DNA of 64,000 nucleotides from Nocardia jejuensis NBRC 103114. GTDB taxonomy: Bacteria > Actinomycetota > Actinomycetes > Mycobacteriales > Mycobacteriaceae. Below, piece by piece: positions 17,339 through 26,816 of this stretch. Each line of letters starts with the position of its first letter. Position 1 is the first letter of the stretch. A program made the position numbers and the translations under genes. The stretch is from positions 1 to 64,000 of the forward strand of contig NZ_BDBU01000006.1 in assembly GCF_001613145.1 (NCBI RefSeq), given 5' to 3'. A model generated the notes under the pieces. It did not search any database. It was not told where the DNA came from and saw only the letters and a program-made list of their open reading frames with translations.

Positions 17339-18724
17339 TCACAGCTCCACCAGACCGATTCCCGGCTCGCGGGCATCGCGCGGGGCGAGCTCCTCGAGGG
17401 GGTAGCCGACGGCGATGGCTCCCAGCGGGTTCCAGTCGGACTCCAGGCCCAGGACCTCGCGGGCGACGTCGGGGGCGAAGATGGTGGAGCCGATCCAGCA
17501 GCTGCCTATGCCCTTCACCGCGAGGGACACGAGCAGACCCTGCACGGCCGCGCCGACGGCGACGGTGAACATGGTGGATTCGGCGGCTCGGCGACGGGCG
17601 TCCGGGTACTCGTGCGCGCCGTCCGGAACGCAGAACGGGATGATCACTTCGGGTGCGGCGGACAGGATGTCGCCCCGGGCGATGCGGCGCTCCACGCGTT
17701 CGGGATCGAGGCCGTCGGCGGTGAGGTCCTCGCGCCACTTCTGCGCCATGGCCGTGAGCAGTTGCTCGCGCACGGCGCGCGTGCGCACCCAGACGAAGCG
17801 GACCGGGCGGGTGTGATGCGGCGCGGGCGCGGTGAGCGCGGCTCCGATCGCACCTCGGATCAGCTCCGGATCGACGGGCGTGTCGGCGAACGCGCGCACC
17901 GAACGACGCAGCAGCACAGCCTGTTCGCGGCCCAGTTCGACCGCCTCCTGGGTGCCGAGCCAGAACAGATCGTCCGCACCGCCGCGCAGCAGATCGGCGG
18001 CGGTGGAACCGTCGTCGGTGTGCTGGAAACCGCGCACGACGGCGACCGGAACCCCGCCGAGTTTCCCCTTGGCCAGGTCCGCGGCGGCGGCCAGTTCGTC
18101 GGCGACGGCGACGAGGGTGACGTGCAGTTCGTTGCCCTGCCGGTCGATCGCGCCGTCGTAGTCGTGCAGCACCCGCAGGCCGGAAGAGCCGATGGCGGCG
18201 TCGATCTGGCCGTTGCGCCACGCCCGGCCCATGGTGTCGGTGATGACCACCGCGACCCGCACTCCGAGCTTCTCGGCCAGCGCGGTGCGCAACGCCTTGG
18301 CGCTGGCGTCCGGATCGACCGGCAGCAGAACCAGTTCGCCCTGTTCGACATTGGACCCGTCGACACCCGAGGCGGCCTGCACGATGCCGAGCTTGTTCTC
18401 GGTGATGAGGGTGCGGTTCTTGCGCGCCAGCACCCGCACCGACTCCCGCAGCACCAGTTCCCGGCGCGCGGCGTCGCGCTCCTCGGGATCGGAGGGCGCG
18501 CTCACGATGCGGCCCTCGGCCTTGGACACGATCTTGCTGGTGACCACCAGCACGTCGCCGTCCCGCAGCCAGGGCGCCTGCGCCGCAATGGCTTCGGCGA
18601 CATCGTCACCCGGCCGGAATTCCGGCAAGCCCGGAATCGGCAGAATGCGCAGTTCGCCACCACCGGCATGATCGCCGAGCGCGGCGGTCCCCGCCCCGGC
18701 GTGAACGTTCGGGTCCGTCGTCAC
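17339..18724 (-). CDS. fbiB: Coenzyme F420:L-glutamate ligase / dehydro-F420 reductase FbiB
   Basis: This 461-residue bifunctional enzyme has an N-terminal CofE-like domain (about 25-245) that adds the poly-gamma-glutamate tail to F420-0 using GTP. Visible there are [24 protein letters not shown] and IDAAIG. The C-terminal nitroreductase-like domain (about 255-461, starting RRSVRAF) binds FMN and reduces dehydro-F420-0. The two-domain fusion is the actinobacterial form. It lies 73 nt downstream of fbiA, in the same order as in mycobacteria. Confidence 0.95.
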   Translation of the reverse strand: MTTDPNVHAGAGTAALGDHAGGGELRILPIPGLPEFRPGDDVAEAIAAQAPWLRDGDVLVVTSKIVSKAEGRIVSAPSDPEERDAARRELVLRESVRVLARKNRTLITENKLGIVQAASGVDGSNVEQGELVLLPVDPDASAKALRTALAEKLGVRVAVVITDTMGRAWRNGQIDAAIGSSGLRVLHDYDGAIDRQGNELHVTLVAVADELAAAADLAKGKLGGVPVAVVRGFQHTDDGSTAADLLRGGADDLFWLGTQEAVELGREQAVLLRRSVRAFADTPVDPELIRGAIGAALTAPAPHHTRPVRFVWVRTRAVREQLLTAMAQKWREDLTADGLDPERVERRIARGDILSAAPEVIIPFCVPDGAHEYPDARRRAAESTMFTVAVGAAVQGLLVSLAVKGIGSCWIGSTIFAPDVAREVLGLESDWNPLGAIAVGYPLEELAPRDAREPGIGLVEL

Positions 18725-18797
18725 GATTCAACTCCCGTGATGTCCTTTTCGACGAGCGCCGCGCCCGCGAGCCCGTCCTCCGATTCCCTTGCCGTGC

Positions 18798-19796
18798 TCA
18801 CGGTTTCACCCCGGCGATGTCCAGCGCCTCGCGCACCATCTGCGCGGTGGCCCCCGGATCGGTCATGAGCAGGGGCACGCTGCGCACCTCGACCCCGGGC
18901 ACGTCGGCGGAGTCGGTGCTGTGGACGAGCCAACCGTCCAGGATGCCGGTGGCGGTGCGCGCGCCGTAGTAGTTGCCGACGGCCTCGGCGGTGGTCTCCA
19001 CGCCGATCACCGACAGGCATTCATCGGCCATGCCGCGCAAAGGCTTTCCACCGACCACCGGCGAGAGCCCGATGACCTTGGCCGATGTGGTGCGCAACGC
19101 GCCCCGGATTCCGGGCACCGAAAGGATGGCCCCGACGCTCACGACGGGGTTCGACGGAGCAAGCAGGATCACATCAGCGGCGGCTATGATTTCTGTCACA
19201 CCGGGCGCCGGTTTTGCTTGGTCCGCACCAATAGTCACGAATCCATGCGTCTCCACGTTCGCCCGATAGCGAACCCACCACTCTTGGAAATGGATCGCGC
19301 GACGTTCGCCAGGGTTCTCCGGGTCCCCGATTACCACGTGCGTTTCACACCTGTCGTCGGTTGCGGGAAGCAGTTTCACACCGGGTTGCCATCGCGCGCA
19401 GAGCGCCTCGGTGACGGCCGAGAGCGCATAACCCTGACGCAGCATTTCGGTGCGAATGAGATGAGTGGCGATATCCCGATCACCCAGCCCGAACCAATCG
19501 GGTTGAGCGTTGTATTTCGCCAGCTCCTCTTTGGCGTGCCAGGTCTCGTTCGCATGCCCCCAGCCGCGCTCCGGATCAATGCCGCCACCCAGGGTGTACA
19601 TGCAGGTGTCCAGGTCAGGGCAGATACGCAGCCCGTGCATCCAGACGTCATCACCGACATTGACGATGGCTGTGGTTTCGGCTCCCGGCAACAGTTCGCG
19701 CACTCCCTGAAGGAAGCGCGCGCCGCCGACTCCACCGACCAGTACCGCGATCCGCAGACCTGTCCCGGGTGCGATATCCGCTTGTTCTCGAGTCAC
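18798..19796 (-). CDS. fbiA: 2-phospho-L-lactate (phosphoenolpyruvate) transferase FbiA / CofD
   Basis: From the GTG at 19796 this has 332 residues, close to the 331 of M. tuberculosis FbiA. It transfers the lactyl/enolpyruvyl phosphate moiety from its GDP-activated donor to the deazaflavin Fo, making (dehydro-)F420-0. Motifs: VLVGGVGGARFLQGV at the N-terminus, VVNVGDD-like NVGDDVWMHGLRI, CMYTLGG and APSNPVVSVG. An ATG at 19820 in the same frame is an alternative start, and the open frame to 19931 is probably leader. It is first in the fbiA-fbiB-NUDIX group and divergent from whiB2. Confidence 0.94.
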   Translation of the reverse strand: MTREQADIAPGTGLRIAVLVGGVGGARFLQGVRELLPGAETTAIVNVGDDVWMHGLRICPDLDTCMYTLGGGIDPERGWGHANETWHAKEELAKYNAQPDWFGLGDRDIATHLIRTEMLRQGYALSAVTEALCARWQPGVKLLPATDDRCETHVVIGDPENPGERRAIHFQEWWVRYRANVETHGFVTIGADQAKPAPGVTEIIAAADVILLAPSNPVVSVGAILSVPGIRGALRTTSAKVIGLSPVVGGKPLRGMADECLSVIGVETTAEAVGNYYGARTATGILDGWLVHSTDSADVPGVEVRSVPLLMTDPGATAQMVREALDIAGVKP

Positions 19797-19923
19797 ATCC
19801 GCACAGCCTATGCGGTTCATGCGCGAAGATGATTCGCGGCTTATTTGCTGCATATTTGCTGTTTGATCTGCGGGAACCTTCCAGAACGGGGGTCGGGGAT
19901 GGTAACGGAATAGCTTCGACAGC

Positions 19924-19953
19924 TTGACCATCGACAGGCCCGGCGTGTCTAAT
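19924..19953 (+). promoter_or_regulatory. Candidate promoter in the fbiA/whiB2 divergent region
   Basis: TTGACC (19924-19929) and TCTAAT (19948-19953) are spaced 18 nt and point toward whiB2, leaving a leader of about 200 nt. This is a motif match only. The rest of the 366-nt gap 19797-20162 is A+T-richer near the fbiA side and holds no gene I can support. A strong AGGAGG ribosome site lies just before whiB2. Confidence 0.35.
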
Positions 19954-20162
19954 CACAGGCATGTCATTCCGGGTCCGCGCGAGAGTTCAAGGCGCGGACA
20001 GGTTTTCGAACATGCGTTCGGTTCTTTGGAGACCGGCGAGGCATCGGAACGACGTGCAGCTCGGGGATGTCCGCGGGACTACATCGCGGGGTTGGGCCGT
20101 CGGTGAGATCGGCTCCGACGGAGTAATCATTCTGCGCTAACACACAGTGAGGAGGCGGCGCG

Positions 20163-20633
20163 ATGGTCGATGAACCGGCCCCGTCAGGCATTCCGGGCGG
20201 TGTATCGCAATCCGATTCCACAGCTGGCGCAGCTCGAGATTTCTGCGCCGACGAACGGAACGGGTTCGAGGGGGGTGAACCGACGACGATGCGACCGGGG
20301 GGAGGCCAGTGGCCGCGTGCGCAGTTTCAGCCAGAATCACCACGGCTGAGCCTCATCGTCACCGGTGTGGAGGATATGTTCGACAGCTTCGCGAAGGGCA
20401 AGCACCTGACCGAGGCTGAGCAGTGGCAGGAACGAGCGCTGTGCGCTCAGACCGATCCGGAGGCGTTCTTCCCTGAGAAGGGCGGCTCCACCCGCGAGGC
20501 CAAACGAATCTGCCTGGGCTGCGAGGTCCGGGACGAATGCCTCGAATACGCCCTCGCCAACGACGAACGCTTCGGAATCTGGGGCGGTCTGTCGGAGCGG
20601 GAGCGCCGGCGTCTCAAGCGCGGAATCATCTGA
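20163..20633 (+). CDS. whiB2: WhiB-family iron-sulfur regulator WhiB2 (WhmD)
   Basis: This 156-residue protein has a C-terminal half nearly identical to mycobacterial WhiB2/WhmD and Streptomyces WhiB, a septation and division regulator that binds a [4Fe-4S] cluster. Cluster ligands are Cys94, Cys117, Cys120 and Cys126 (C-x22-C-x2-C-x5-C). The GIWGG turn and the basic tail RERRRLKRGII follow. AGGAGG 7 nt ahead of the ATG at 20163 supports this start. It gives an N-terminal extension of about 70 residues that M. tuberculosis WhiB2 (89 residues) lacks. The internal ATG at 20376 is poorly spaced from its GGAGG. Confidence 0.93.
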   Translation: MVDEPAPSGIPGGVSQSDSTAGAARDFCADERNGFEGGEPTTMRPGGGQWPRAQFQPESPRLSLIVTGVEDMFDSFAKGKHLTEAEQWQERALCAQTDPEAFFPEKGGSTREAKRICLGCEVRDECLEYALANDERFGIWGGLSERERRRLKRGII

Positions 20634-20701
20634 GCCCGCTTCGCTGCGTCCGGCGCGGCGAAGCGTGAAAGACCCGCCCGCCCTTGCGCGTACGGCCGAG
20701 A

Positions 20702-20736
20702 TCCCCAACAGCCCACGGACCCGTGGACGTTGGGGA
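20702..20736. terminator. Bidirectional hairpin between whiB2 and the zincin-like gene
   Basis: An outer stem (20702-20709 with 20729-20736) encloses an inner stem (20713-20718 with 20721-20726). It lies between two convergent stops at 20633 and 20804. A weaker 8-bp stem, 20637-20644 with 20658-20665, starts 4 nt after the whiB2 stop and may be its own terminator. Confidence 0.55.
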
Positions 20737-20803
20737 CTCGCCGTATCTGCGGCTCACTCGGGCGAGCGCGGCCGCCGCGCGAAACCCGTTGCGGCGGAAA
20801 AGG

Positions 20804-21283
20804 TTATTCCGGCTCAGGATCTATCACGTCGGGTTCGACGCCGAGGTAGGTGGCGATCTGCTGAACGAGCACCTCGCGCAGCAGATCGACCAGATCGTCG
20901 GGGTCACCGGCGCGGAGTTCCAAAGGCTTGCGAAACAAGACAATTCGGGCGCGGGTCGGCATTCCGTAGCGGTCGACCCCGGCCGGGATGAGCCGGGACA
21001 GCGGCACCGGCCCGTCGGCGACAACCTCGTCCGGCCAGGTGACCGAATCCGGGTGCAGCGGGCGGATTTTCGGCACGTCGTCCACGGCGATATCGAGACC
21101 GGTGAGCTGATCGCGCCAGCGCCCCTCCAGCGGCGCGAACGCCTCCAGCACCAATCGATCGAACTGCTGACCGCGAGTGCGCCGAGCGGGCACCGTCGGC
21201 GGCAGCATGGGACCGCGCACACCCCGCCCGCGGCGGATCACCGATCGCGCGGTGGGCGATCGCCTCTTTCGTGAACGGGTCAT
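20804..21283 (-). CDS. Zincin-like metallopeptidase family protein, catalytic motif lost
   Basis: This 159-residue protein occupies the position of M. tuberculosis Rv3259 and looks like the Zincin_1 (DUF1025) family: a basic N-terminus, DVPKIRPL, RARIVLFRKPLE and a C-terminal helix before the conserved end. Family enzymes carry an HExxH zinc site there. Here the segment reads VLVQQIATYLGVEPDVIDPE, with neither His present. It is therefore probably a non-catalytic member with a structural or binding role. It is convergent with whiB2 and divergent from the DUF3499 gene. Confidence 0.78.
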   Translation of the reverse strand: MTRSRKRRSPTARSVIRRGRGVRGPMLPPTVPARRTRGQQFDRLVLEAFAPLEGRWRDQLTGLDIAVDDVPKIRPLHPDSVTWPDEVVADGPVPLSRLIPAGVDRYGMPTRARIVLFRKPLELRAGDPDDLVDLLREVLVQQIATYLGVEPDVIDPEPE

Positions 21284-21400
21284 ACCACGAATCTAACCGC
21301 ACGGCCGGGAGCGATGCCGAAGCGGACGGAGCCCGGTCCCATTGAGCGTGTCTGTCCACATGACGGCGCGCGGAGGGTTACCCTGCATGGCGTGATTCCC

Positions 21401-21796
21401 ATGCGTCGTTGCTGCCGTCCAGGCTGCAAAAACCCGGCCGTTGCGACGCTGACCTATGTCTACTCGGACTCGACGGCCGTCGTCGGTCCGCTGGCCGCGG
21501 TCGCCGAGCCGCACTCCTGGGACCTGTGTGAAACGCACGGCTCCCGGATCACCGCGCCCAAGGGATGGGAGATGGTCCGTCACGAGGGCGGGTTTTCCTC
21601 CGGCACCCCCGATGACGACGATCTGACCGCACTGGCCGAGGCCGTCCGCGAAGCCGGGATGCGCCGGCGCGCGACCGAGCCCGATCCGCGCGGCTACCCC
21701 GCCGATTACGCACCGGCTCCCCAGCGCCCCACCCGAACCGCGGGCCGCACCGGACGCCGCGGTCACCTCCGGGTCCTGCCCGATCCCCCCAACTAG
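21401..21796 (+). CDS. DUF3499 family protein
   Basis: From the ATG at 21401 this has about 131 residues. The highly conserved N-terminal block has RRCCRPGC, VATLTYVYSDSTAVVGPL, HSWDLCETH and RITAPKGWE. The four Cys/His clusters look like a zinc-binding knuckle. The C-terminus is Pro/Arg-rich and variable. The function is unknown. It lies just upstream of manB in essentially all Mycobacteriales I know. A GTG at 21392, with GGAGGG upstream, is an alternative start three codons earlier. Confidence 0.85.
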   Translation: MRRCCRPGCKNPAVATLTYVYSDSTAVVGPLAAVAEPHSWDLCETHGSRITAPKGWEMVRHEGGFSSGTPDDDDLTALAEAVREAGMRRRATEPDPRGYPADYAPAPQRPTRTAGRTGRRGHLRVLPDPPN

Positions 21797-21864
21797 CTGG
21801 GAGTGGGACCGGTGCGGACGGGGAGGCTCGGCCATCTGCCGATGGAGCCACTAATGTGGTCGGC

Positions 21865-23241
21865 ATGACAGACGCCCGCACCGCCGAGTCCGTTCATGCA
21901 GTCATCAAGGCTTACGACGTACGAGGTGTGGTCGGCGAACAGATCGACGCGGACTTCGTGCGTGACGTGGCCGGTTCCTTCGCGCGGTTGATGCGCGAGG
22001 AGGGCGCGCAGCGGGTCGTGATCGGCCACGATATGCGTGACTCCTCCCCCGGGCTCGCCGACGCCTTCGCGGACGGCGTGCTGGCCCAGGGGCTCGACGT
22101 GGTGCAGATCGGCCTGGCCTCCACCGATCAGCTGTACTTCGCCTCGGGCTACCTCGAGTGTCCCGGCGCGATGTTCACCGCGAGCCACAATCCGGCCAAG
22201 TACAACGGCATCAAGATGTGCCGGGCCAAGGCGCTGCCGGTCGGCCAGGACACCGGGCTGGGCACCATCACCGACGAGGTCATCGCGGGCGTGCCCGCGT
22301 TCGACGGTCCGCGCGGCACCGCCACCGAGCAGGATCTGCTCTCGGACTACGCGGCGTATCTGCACAAGCTGGTGGACCTGAGCGGGTCGCGCCCGCTGCG
22401 CATCGCGGTGGACGCCGGCAACGGCATGGGCGGCTACACCGTGCCCGCCGTGCTGGGCACGCTGCCGCAGTTCACCATCGAACCGCTGTTCTTCGAATTG
22501 GACGGCAGCTTCCCCAATCACGAAGCCAATCCCCTGGATCCGAAGAACCTGGTGGATCTGCAGCGCTTCGTGCGCGAGACCAAGGCCGACATCGGCCTGG
22601 CCTTCGACGGCGACGCGGACCGCTGCTTCGTTGTGGACGAGAACGGTGATCCGGTCACCCCGTCCGCGGTCACCGGACTGGTTGCCGAGCGCGAGCTGAT
22701 CAAGGAGCCCGGCGCCACGGTCATCCACAATCTGATCACCTCGCACGCCGTGCCGGAGCTGGTGACCGAGCTGGGCGGCAACCCGGTACGCACCCGCGTC
22801 GGACACTCGTTCATCAAGCAGCAGATGGCCGCGACCGGAGCGATCTTCGGCGGCGAGCACTCCGCGCACTACTACTTCCGCGACTTCTGGGGCGCCGACT
22901 CCGGCATGCTCGCGGCTCTGCACGTTTTGGCCGCTCTGGGCGAAAAAGAGCAGCCGATGTCCGAACTCGGATCCGCGTATGCAACATATGCGTCCTCCGG
23001 AGAGATCAACTCCACGGTGGATGACGCGCAGGCGCGCACGGTGGCGGTGGTCGAGGCATTCGGCAAGCGGGCCCAATCGGTGGACCGGCTGGACGGAGTC
23101 ACGGTGCAGTTGCCCGACGGCGCCTGGTTCAACCTGCGGGCCTCGAATACCGAACCGCTGCTGCGGCTCAACGTCGAAGCCCGATCGCAGGAGGAAGTAG
23201 ACGGACTCGTAACCGAGATCCTGAGCATCGTCCGCGCCTGA
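21865..23241 (+). CDS. manB: Phosphomannomutase / phosphoglucomutase ManB
   Basis: This protein of about 458 residues interconverts mannose-6-phosphate and mannose-1-phosphate for GDP-mannose, feeding PIM, LM/LAM and polyprenyl-phosphomannose synthesis. The catalytic phosphoserine is Ser107 in TASHNP, the metal loop is DGDADR, the sugar-specificity loop is GGEHSAHYYF, and the phosphate-binding end is RASNTEPLLRLNVE. The start at 21865 is preferred to the GTG three codons upstream. It is followed by the TobH-like gene and manA, so three consecutive steps or helpers of mannose metabolism are grouped. Confidence 0.95.
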   Translation: MTDARTAESVHAVIKAYDVRGVVGEQIDADFVRDVAGSFARLMREEGAQRVVIGHDMRDSSPGLADAFADGVLAQGLDVVQIGLASTDQLYFASGYLECPGAMFTASHNPAKYNGIKMCRAKALPVGQDTGLGTITDEVIAGVPAFDGPRGTATEQDLLSDYAAYLHKLVDLSGSRPLRIAVDAGNGMGGYTVPAVLGTLPQFTIEPLFFELDGSFPNHEANPLDPKNLVDLQRFVRETKADIGLAFDGDADRCFVVDENGDPVTPSAVTGLVAERELIKEPGATVIHNLITSHAVPELVTELGGNPVRTRVGHSFIKQQMAATGAIFGGEHSAHYYFRDFWGADSGMLAALHVLAALGEKEQPMSELGSAYATYASSGEINSTVDDAQARTVAVVEAFGKRAQSVDRLDGVTVQLPDGAWFNLRASNTEPLLRLNVEARSQEEVDGLVTEILSIVRA

Positions 23242-23314
23242 CTGGAATAGTGGAATCACAGAGCTTGGATTCACCAGCGTCTGGTGACCCGATGAGGGGA
23301 GGTGGCAACGCCCG

Positions 23315-24487
23315 ATGATCGCTGGGACACCTGTACTCGACCTCGATGACGTCGCCTCGCTGGAGGCGGCGGACGCCGGGGGCACCTTGCGCTCTGCCGC
23401 ATCCGGCGGTGCTCAAGTGCGAGCGACCGCGGCGGCCGTTTCGGAGAACGCGCTGGCGCGCCTGGCCGATCTGAGACCGCGCAGCCTCGTGCTGGTCTCG
23501 GGTTCCGGACGAGCGTCGAGAGCCGCCGGCCTGCTCGTCGCCGCGCTCGGCGACCGCACGAGTATGCCGCTGGTGCAAGCCACCTCGATCCCGCCGTGGG
23601 TCGGCCCGCTCGATGTGGTGCTGGTGGCCGGAGACGATTCGGGCGATCCGCGCCTGGCCGAATCCGTGGACAGCGCACTGCGCCGCGGCGCGGAGGTGAT
23701 CGTCGCCGCGCCCGACGAGGGACCGATGCGCGCCGCGGCCGCCGGACGCGCGGCCATGCTGCCGCCGCGGGTGCCCGTGCTCGATCACAATCGGCTGCTG
23801 CGCTATCTGTCGGTCGGGATGGCCGTGGTGGCCGCCATCGACCCGCATCGCACCTCGGCGCTGATCCCCGATCTGAACACCCTCGCCGATCTGCTCGATG
23901 CCGAAGCGCTCAGCGACGGACCGCAGAACGAGGCGTTCCACAATCCCGCCAAGAGCCTGGCCACCCGCTTGCAGCAGCGCAAGCGGATCGTGCTGGCCGG
24001 TGACAATCCCGCCGCGATCCAGCTGGCCGAACACGCCGCCGAGATCCTGCTGGCCTCGGCCGGGCAGATCTCGACCGCGACCAACCTGTCGGAAACCATT
24101 GCGGCGCAGGCGCGTCTGGTGGAGGCCGCGGGCGTGTCCGCACCCGGCTTCGATCCGCTGTTCCACGACGAACAGCTCGACGGTCCGGCCCCGGTGGAGC
24201 AGGTGCGGGTGTTCGTGCTGAGCACACAGACCGAGATGTCGGTGCGCCGGCGGCTGGGCGTGTTCAGCGGTGATTCCGGAATGGTCGACGCCGATCTGGT
24301 GAACGTCGACGTGGAGGCCGCGAACCCCGCGGCCGCCGGAGAACCGGGGGGCCAGGCCGCGCCTCCCAGCGAGTTGGAGCAGTTGGCGATCCTCACGCTC
24401 CGAATCGACATGGCGGCGGCCTACCTACGACTACTGGGTTCCCGCCCGGCCACCGGTCCGGGACGCTACGACGGGGGCAACTTCTAG
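23315..24487 (+). CDS. TobH-like SIS/phosphosugar isomerase-like protein
   Basis: This 390-residue protein matches the gene that sits between manB and manA in Mycobacteriales (Rv3256c), often annotated TobH. The N-terminal part reads like a SIS-type sugar-phosphate fold (SLVLVSGSGRASRAAGLL, VGPLDVVLVAGDDSGDPRL). The C-terminal part resembles the bifunctional phosphoglucose/phosphomannose isomerase C-terminal domain. A direct enzymatic role has not been shown to my knowledge. Its stop overlaps the manA GTG by one base (TAGTG), so the two are coupled. Confidence 0.82.
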   Translation: MIAGTPVLDLDDVASLEAADAGGTLRSAASGGAQVRATAAAVSENALARLADLRPRSLVLVSGSGRASRAAGLLVAALGDRTSMPLVQATSIPPWVGPLDVVLVAGDDSGDPRLAESVDSALRRGAEVIVAAPDEGPMRAAAAGRAAMLPPRVPVLDHNRLLRYLSVGMAVVAAIDPHRTSALIPDLNTLADLLDAEALSDGPQNEAFHNPAKSLATRLQQRKRIVLAGDNPAAIQLAEHAAEILLASAGQISTATNLSETIAAQARLVEAAGVSAPGFDPLFHDEQLDGPAPVEQVRVFVLSTQTEMSVRRRLGVFSGDSGMVDADLVNVDVEAANPAAAGEPGGQAAPPSELEQLAILTLRIDMAAAYLRLLGSRPATGPGRYDGGNF

Positions 24488-25722
24488 TGCACGAACTCGT
24501 TGGTGCGCTGCGTTCCTACGCTTGGGGTTCGCGCACCGCGCTCGCTCAGCTGTGCGGACGACCGGTTCCCTCCGCGCATCCGGAAGCGGAACTCTGGTTC
24601 GGCGCGCATCCGGCCGACCCGGCCCGGGTCCAGATCAACGGCCACAGCCGCTCGCTGCTGGAGGTGGTCGATGCCGACCCCAGCGGCGAACTCGGTTCGG
24701 TCGCGAGCGAATTCGGTGGACGGCTGCCGTTCCTGCTCAAGATCCTCGCCGCGGAGGAACCGCTCTCGCTCCAGGCGCATCCGAGCCTCGCGCAGGCGCA
24801 GGCCGGGTTCGACAAGGAGAACCACGCCGGGTTGTCGATGGACTCCCCCATGCGCAACTACCGCGACGCCAACCACAAGCCCGAGCTGGTGGTGGCGCTG
24901 AATCGGTTCGAGGCGCTCGCCGGTTTCCGCGATCCGCTGCGCACGGTGCGGCTGCTGCGCGCCCTGGACGTGGCGGAGCTGAATCCGTACGCGGAACTGC
25001 TTGCCGCGCAGCCCGACTCGGCCGGGCTGCGCACCCTGTTCACCACCTGGATCGCACTGCCGCAGGCCGCGCTGAGCACCCTGCTGCCCAAGGTGCTCGA
25101 CGCGTGCGTGCGCTACCTGTCCGAGCGCGATGCCGGATTCGAGGGCGTGCCCAAGGAATTCACCGCCGAGGTGCGCACCGCGCTGGAACTGGCGGAGGCG
25201 TATCCGGGCGATGCGGGAGTACTGGCCGCGCTGCTGCTGAACCGGATCACCCTCGAACCCGGTGAGGGCCTGTACCTGGCCGCCGGGAACCTGCACGCGT
25301 ATCTGCGCGGCATGGGCGTGGAGATCATGGCCAACTCCGACAACGTGCTGCGCGGCGGACTCACGCCCAAACACGTGGACGTGCCGGAGTTGTTGCGAGT
25401 ACTGGACTTCGAACCGCTCGAGCTGCCGATCGTGCAGTCCGAGGCGATGGGCGACGGGGTGTACCGATATCCCGCGCCCGCACCGGAATTCACGCTCAGC
25501 CGATTCGAGCTGGCCGTCGGCGACGAACCGGTGACTGTGCTGCGCGCCGGGCCGGGCATCACGCTGTGCACGCACGGGCGGGTGCGCCTGCTGCAGGGCC
25601 GGCACGAGCTGGCCGTGCAACGTGGTCACGCGGCGTGGATCTCGGCCACCGACGGGGAGATTCGCGCCCAGGCGATCGACGGCTCGGCTCAGCTTTTCTG
25701 CGCGGCGGTGAGCTCGAACTAG
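24487..25722 (+). CDS. manA: Mannose-6-phosphate isomerase, class I
   Basis: This 411-residue cupin enzyme interconverts fructose-6-phosphate and mannose-6-phosphate, the entry step to GDP-mannose. It shows the YAWGSRTAL start, the zinc-binding LQAHPS, KPELVVAL and the AGNLHAYLRGMGVEIMANSDNVLRGGLT block (quoted in two parts: AGNLHAYLRG and MANSDNVLRGGLT). The last is the class I signature. The start is GTG at 24487, overlapping the preceding stop. It ends 57 nt before the first CDF transporter. Confidence 0.95.
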   Translation: MHELVGALRSYAWGSRTALAQLCGRPVPSAHPEAELWFGAHPADPARVQINGHSRSLLEVVDADPSGELGSVASEFGGRLPFLLKILAAEEPLSLQAHPSLAQAQAGFDKENHAGLSMDSPMRNYRDANHKPELVVALNRFEALAGFRDPLRTVRLLRALDVAELNPYAELLAAQPDSAGLRTLFTTWIALPQAALSTLLPKVLDACVRYLSERDAGFEGVPKEFTAEVRTALELAEAYPGDAGVLAALLLNRITLEPGEGLYLAAGNLHAYLRGMGVEIMANSDNVLRGGLTPKHVDVPELLRVLDFEPLELPIVQSEAMGDGVYRYPAPAPEFTLSRFELAVGDEPVTVLRAGPGITLCTHGRVRLLQGRHELAVQRGHAAWISATDGEIRAQAIDGSAQLFCAAVSSN

Positions 25723-25779
25723 GCTGTCCTCCCGTGCGCGTTGTACGCGACGTAACGGACGTTCTGGAAGGACTGCACA

Positions 25780-26700
25780 TTGTCTGCGGGTGGCGGTAAG
25801 AAGGCGATCCTGGCGGCGCTCAGCGCGAACGCCGGCATCGCGGTGGCGAAGTTCATCGGCGCGGCGATCACGGGATCGGCGTCGATGCTCGCCGAGGCCG
25901 TGCACTCGGTCGCCGACACCTCCAACCAGGGTCTGCTGCTGCTGGGCCAGCGCCGGTCCGAACAGCAGGCGGATCAGCTGCACCCCTTCGGGTACGGCCG
26001 CAATCGCTACTTCTACTCGTTCGTGGTCGCGCTGGTCATCTTCGCGCTCGGCTCGGTGTACGCGATCTACGAGGGCATCCACAAGATCCAGCATCCGGAG
26101 ATGCTGAGCAACGCCATCGTGGCCATCGTCATCCTGGGCATCGCGATCGCGCTGGAGGGCTTCAGCTTCTTCACCGCCATGCGGGAATCCAAGCCGCTCA
26201 AGGGCGATGCGAGCTGGTGGCGGTTCATCCGCAACTCGCGCAATCCGGAACTGCCGGTGGTGCTGCTCGAGGACACCGGCGCGCTGATCGGCCTGGTCTT
26301 CGCATTCGTGGCCATCACGCTGACCGAACTGACCGGCGAACCGGTCTGGGACGGCATCGGCACGCTGGCCATCGGCATCCTGCTGGGCATCATCGCGGTC
26401 ATTCTCATCATCGAGATGCAGAGCCTGCTGATCGGTGAGGGCGCGACACCCGAGGAGGATCGCAAGATCCGCGAATGCCTGGCCGGGGACGAGCGCATCG
26501 ACCGCGTCATCCATCTGCGCACCCAATACCTCGGACCGGAGGAACTGCTCGTCGCGGCCAAGATCGCCATCGTGCCCGGATTGGAGATCGCGGACATCGC
26601 CGCGGCCATCGACGCGGCCGAAGCCCGCGTGCGCGAAGCGGTTCCGGCCGCGCGGGTCATCTACCTCGAACCCGACCTGTACCGCACGCAGGCCGCGTGA
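25780..26700 (+). CDS. Cation diffusion facilitator, copy 1
   Basis: This 306-residue exporter belongs to the ZnT9-like branch of the CDF family, expected to move Zn(II) or similar divalent metals out of the cytoplasm. TM2 carries AEAVHSVADTSNQ (His and Asp ligands). HPFGYGRNRYFYSF and LLEDTGALIGLV follow in TM5, then a cytoplasmic ferredoxin-like C-terminal domain. The start is TTG at 25780 with GAAGGA 8 nt upstream. The next gene encodes a close paralogue of exactly the same length. The metal specificity cannot be read from the sequence. Confidence 0.9.
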   Translation: MSAGGGKKAILAALSANAGIAVAKFIGAAITGSASMLAEAVHSVADTSNQGLLLLGQRRSEQQADQLHPFGYGRNRYFYSFVVALVIFALGSVYAIYEGIHKIQHPEMLSNAIVAIVILGIAIALEGFSFFTAMRESKPLKGDASWWRFIRNSRNPELPVVLLEDTGALIGLVFAFVAITLTELTGEPVWDGIGTLAIGILLGIIAVILIIEMQSLLIGEGATPEEDRKIRECLAGDERIDRVIHLRTQYLGPEELLVAAKIAIVPGLEIADIAAAIDAAEARVREAVPAARVIYLEPDLYRTQAA

Positions 26701-26762
26701 AGCTGATCCCGGCTGCCCCCGGCAGGGCGCCGCGCCGACCGTGGTGATCGTGACGATCGGAT

Positions 26763-26785
26763 CGTCCGGCGCGTATCGCCGGACG
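26763..26785 (+). terminator. Short hairpin between the two CDF genes
   Basis: A 9-bp perfect stem (26763-26771 with 26777-26785) with a 5-nt loop lies 63 nt after the first CDF stop. It may attenuate read-through into the second copy. There is no T-run. Confidence 0.4.
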
Positions 26786-26816
26786 TTCCACCGGTATCGC
26801 ACGTAGCGTTGATCCC

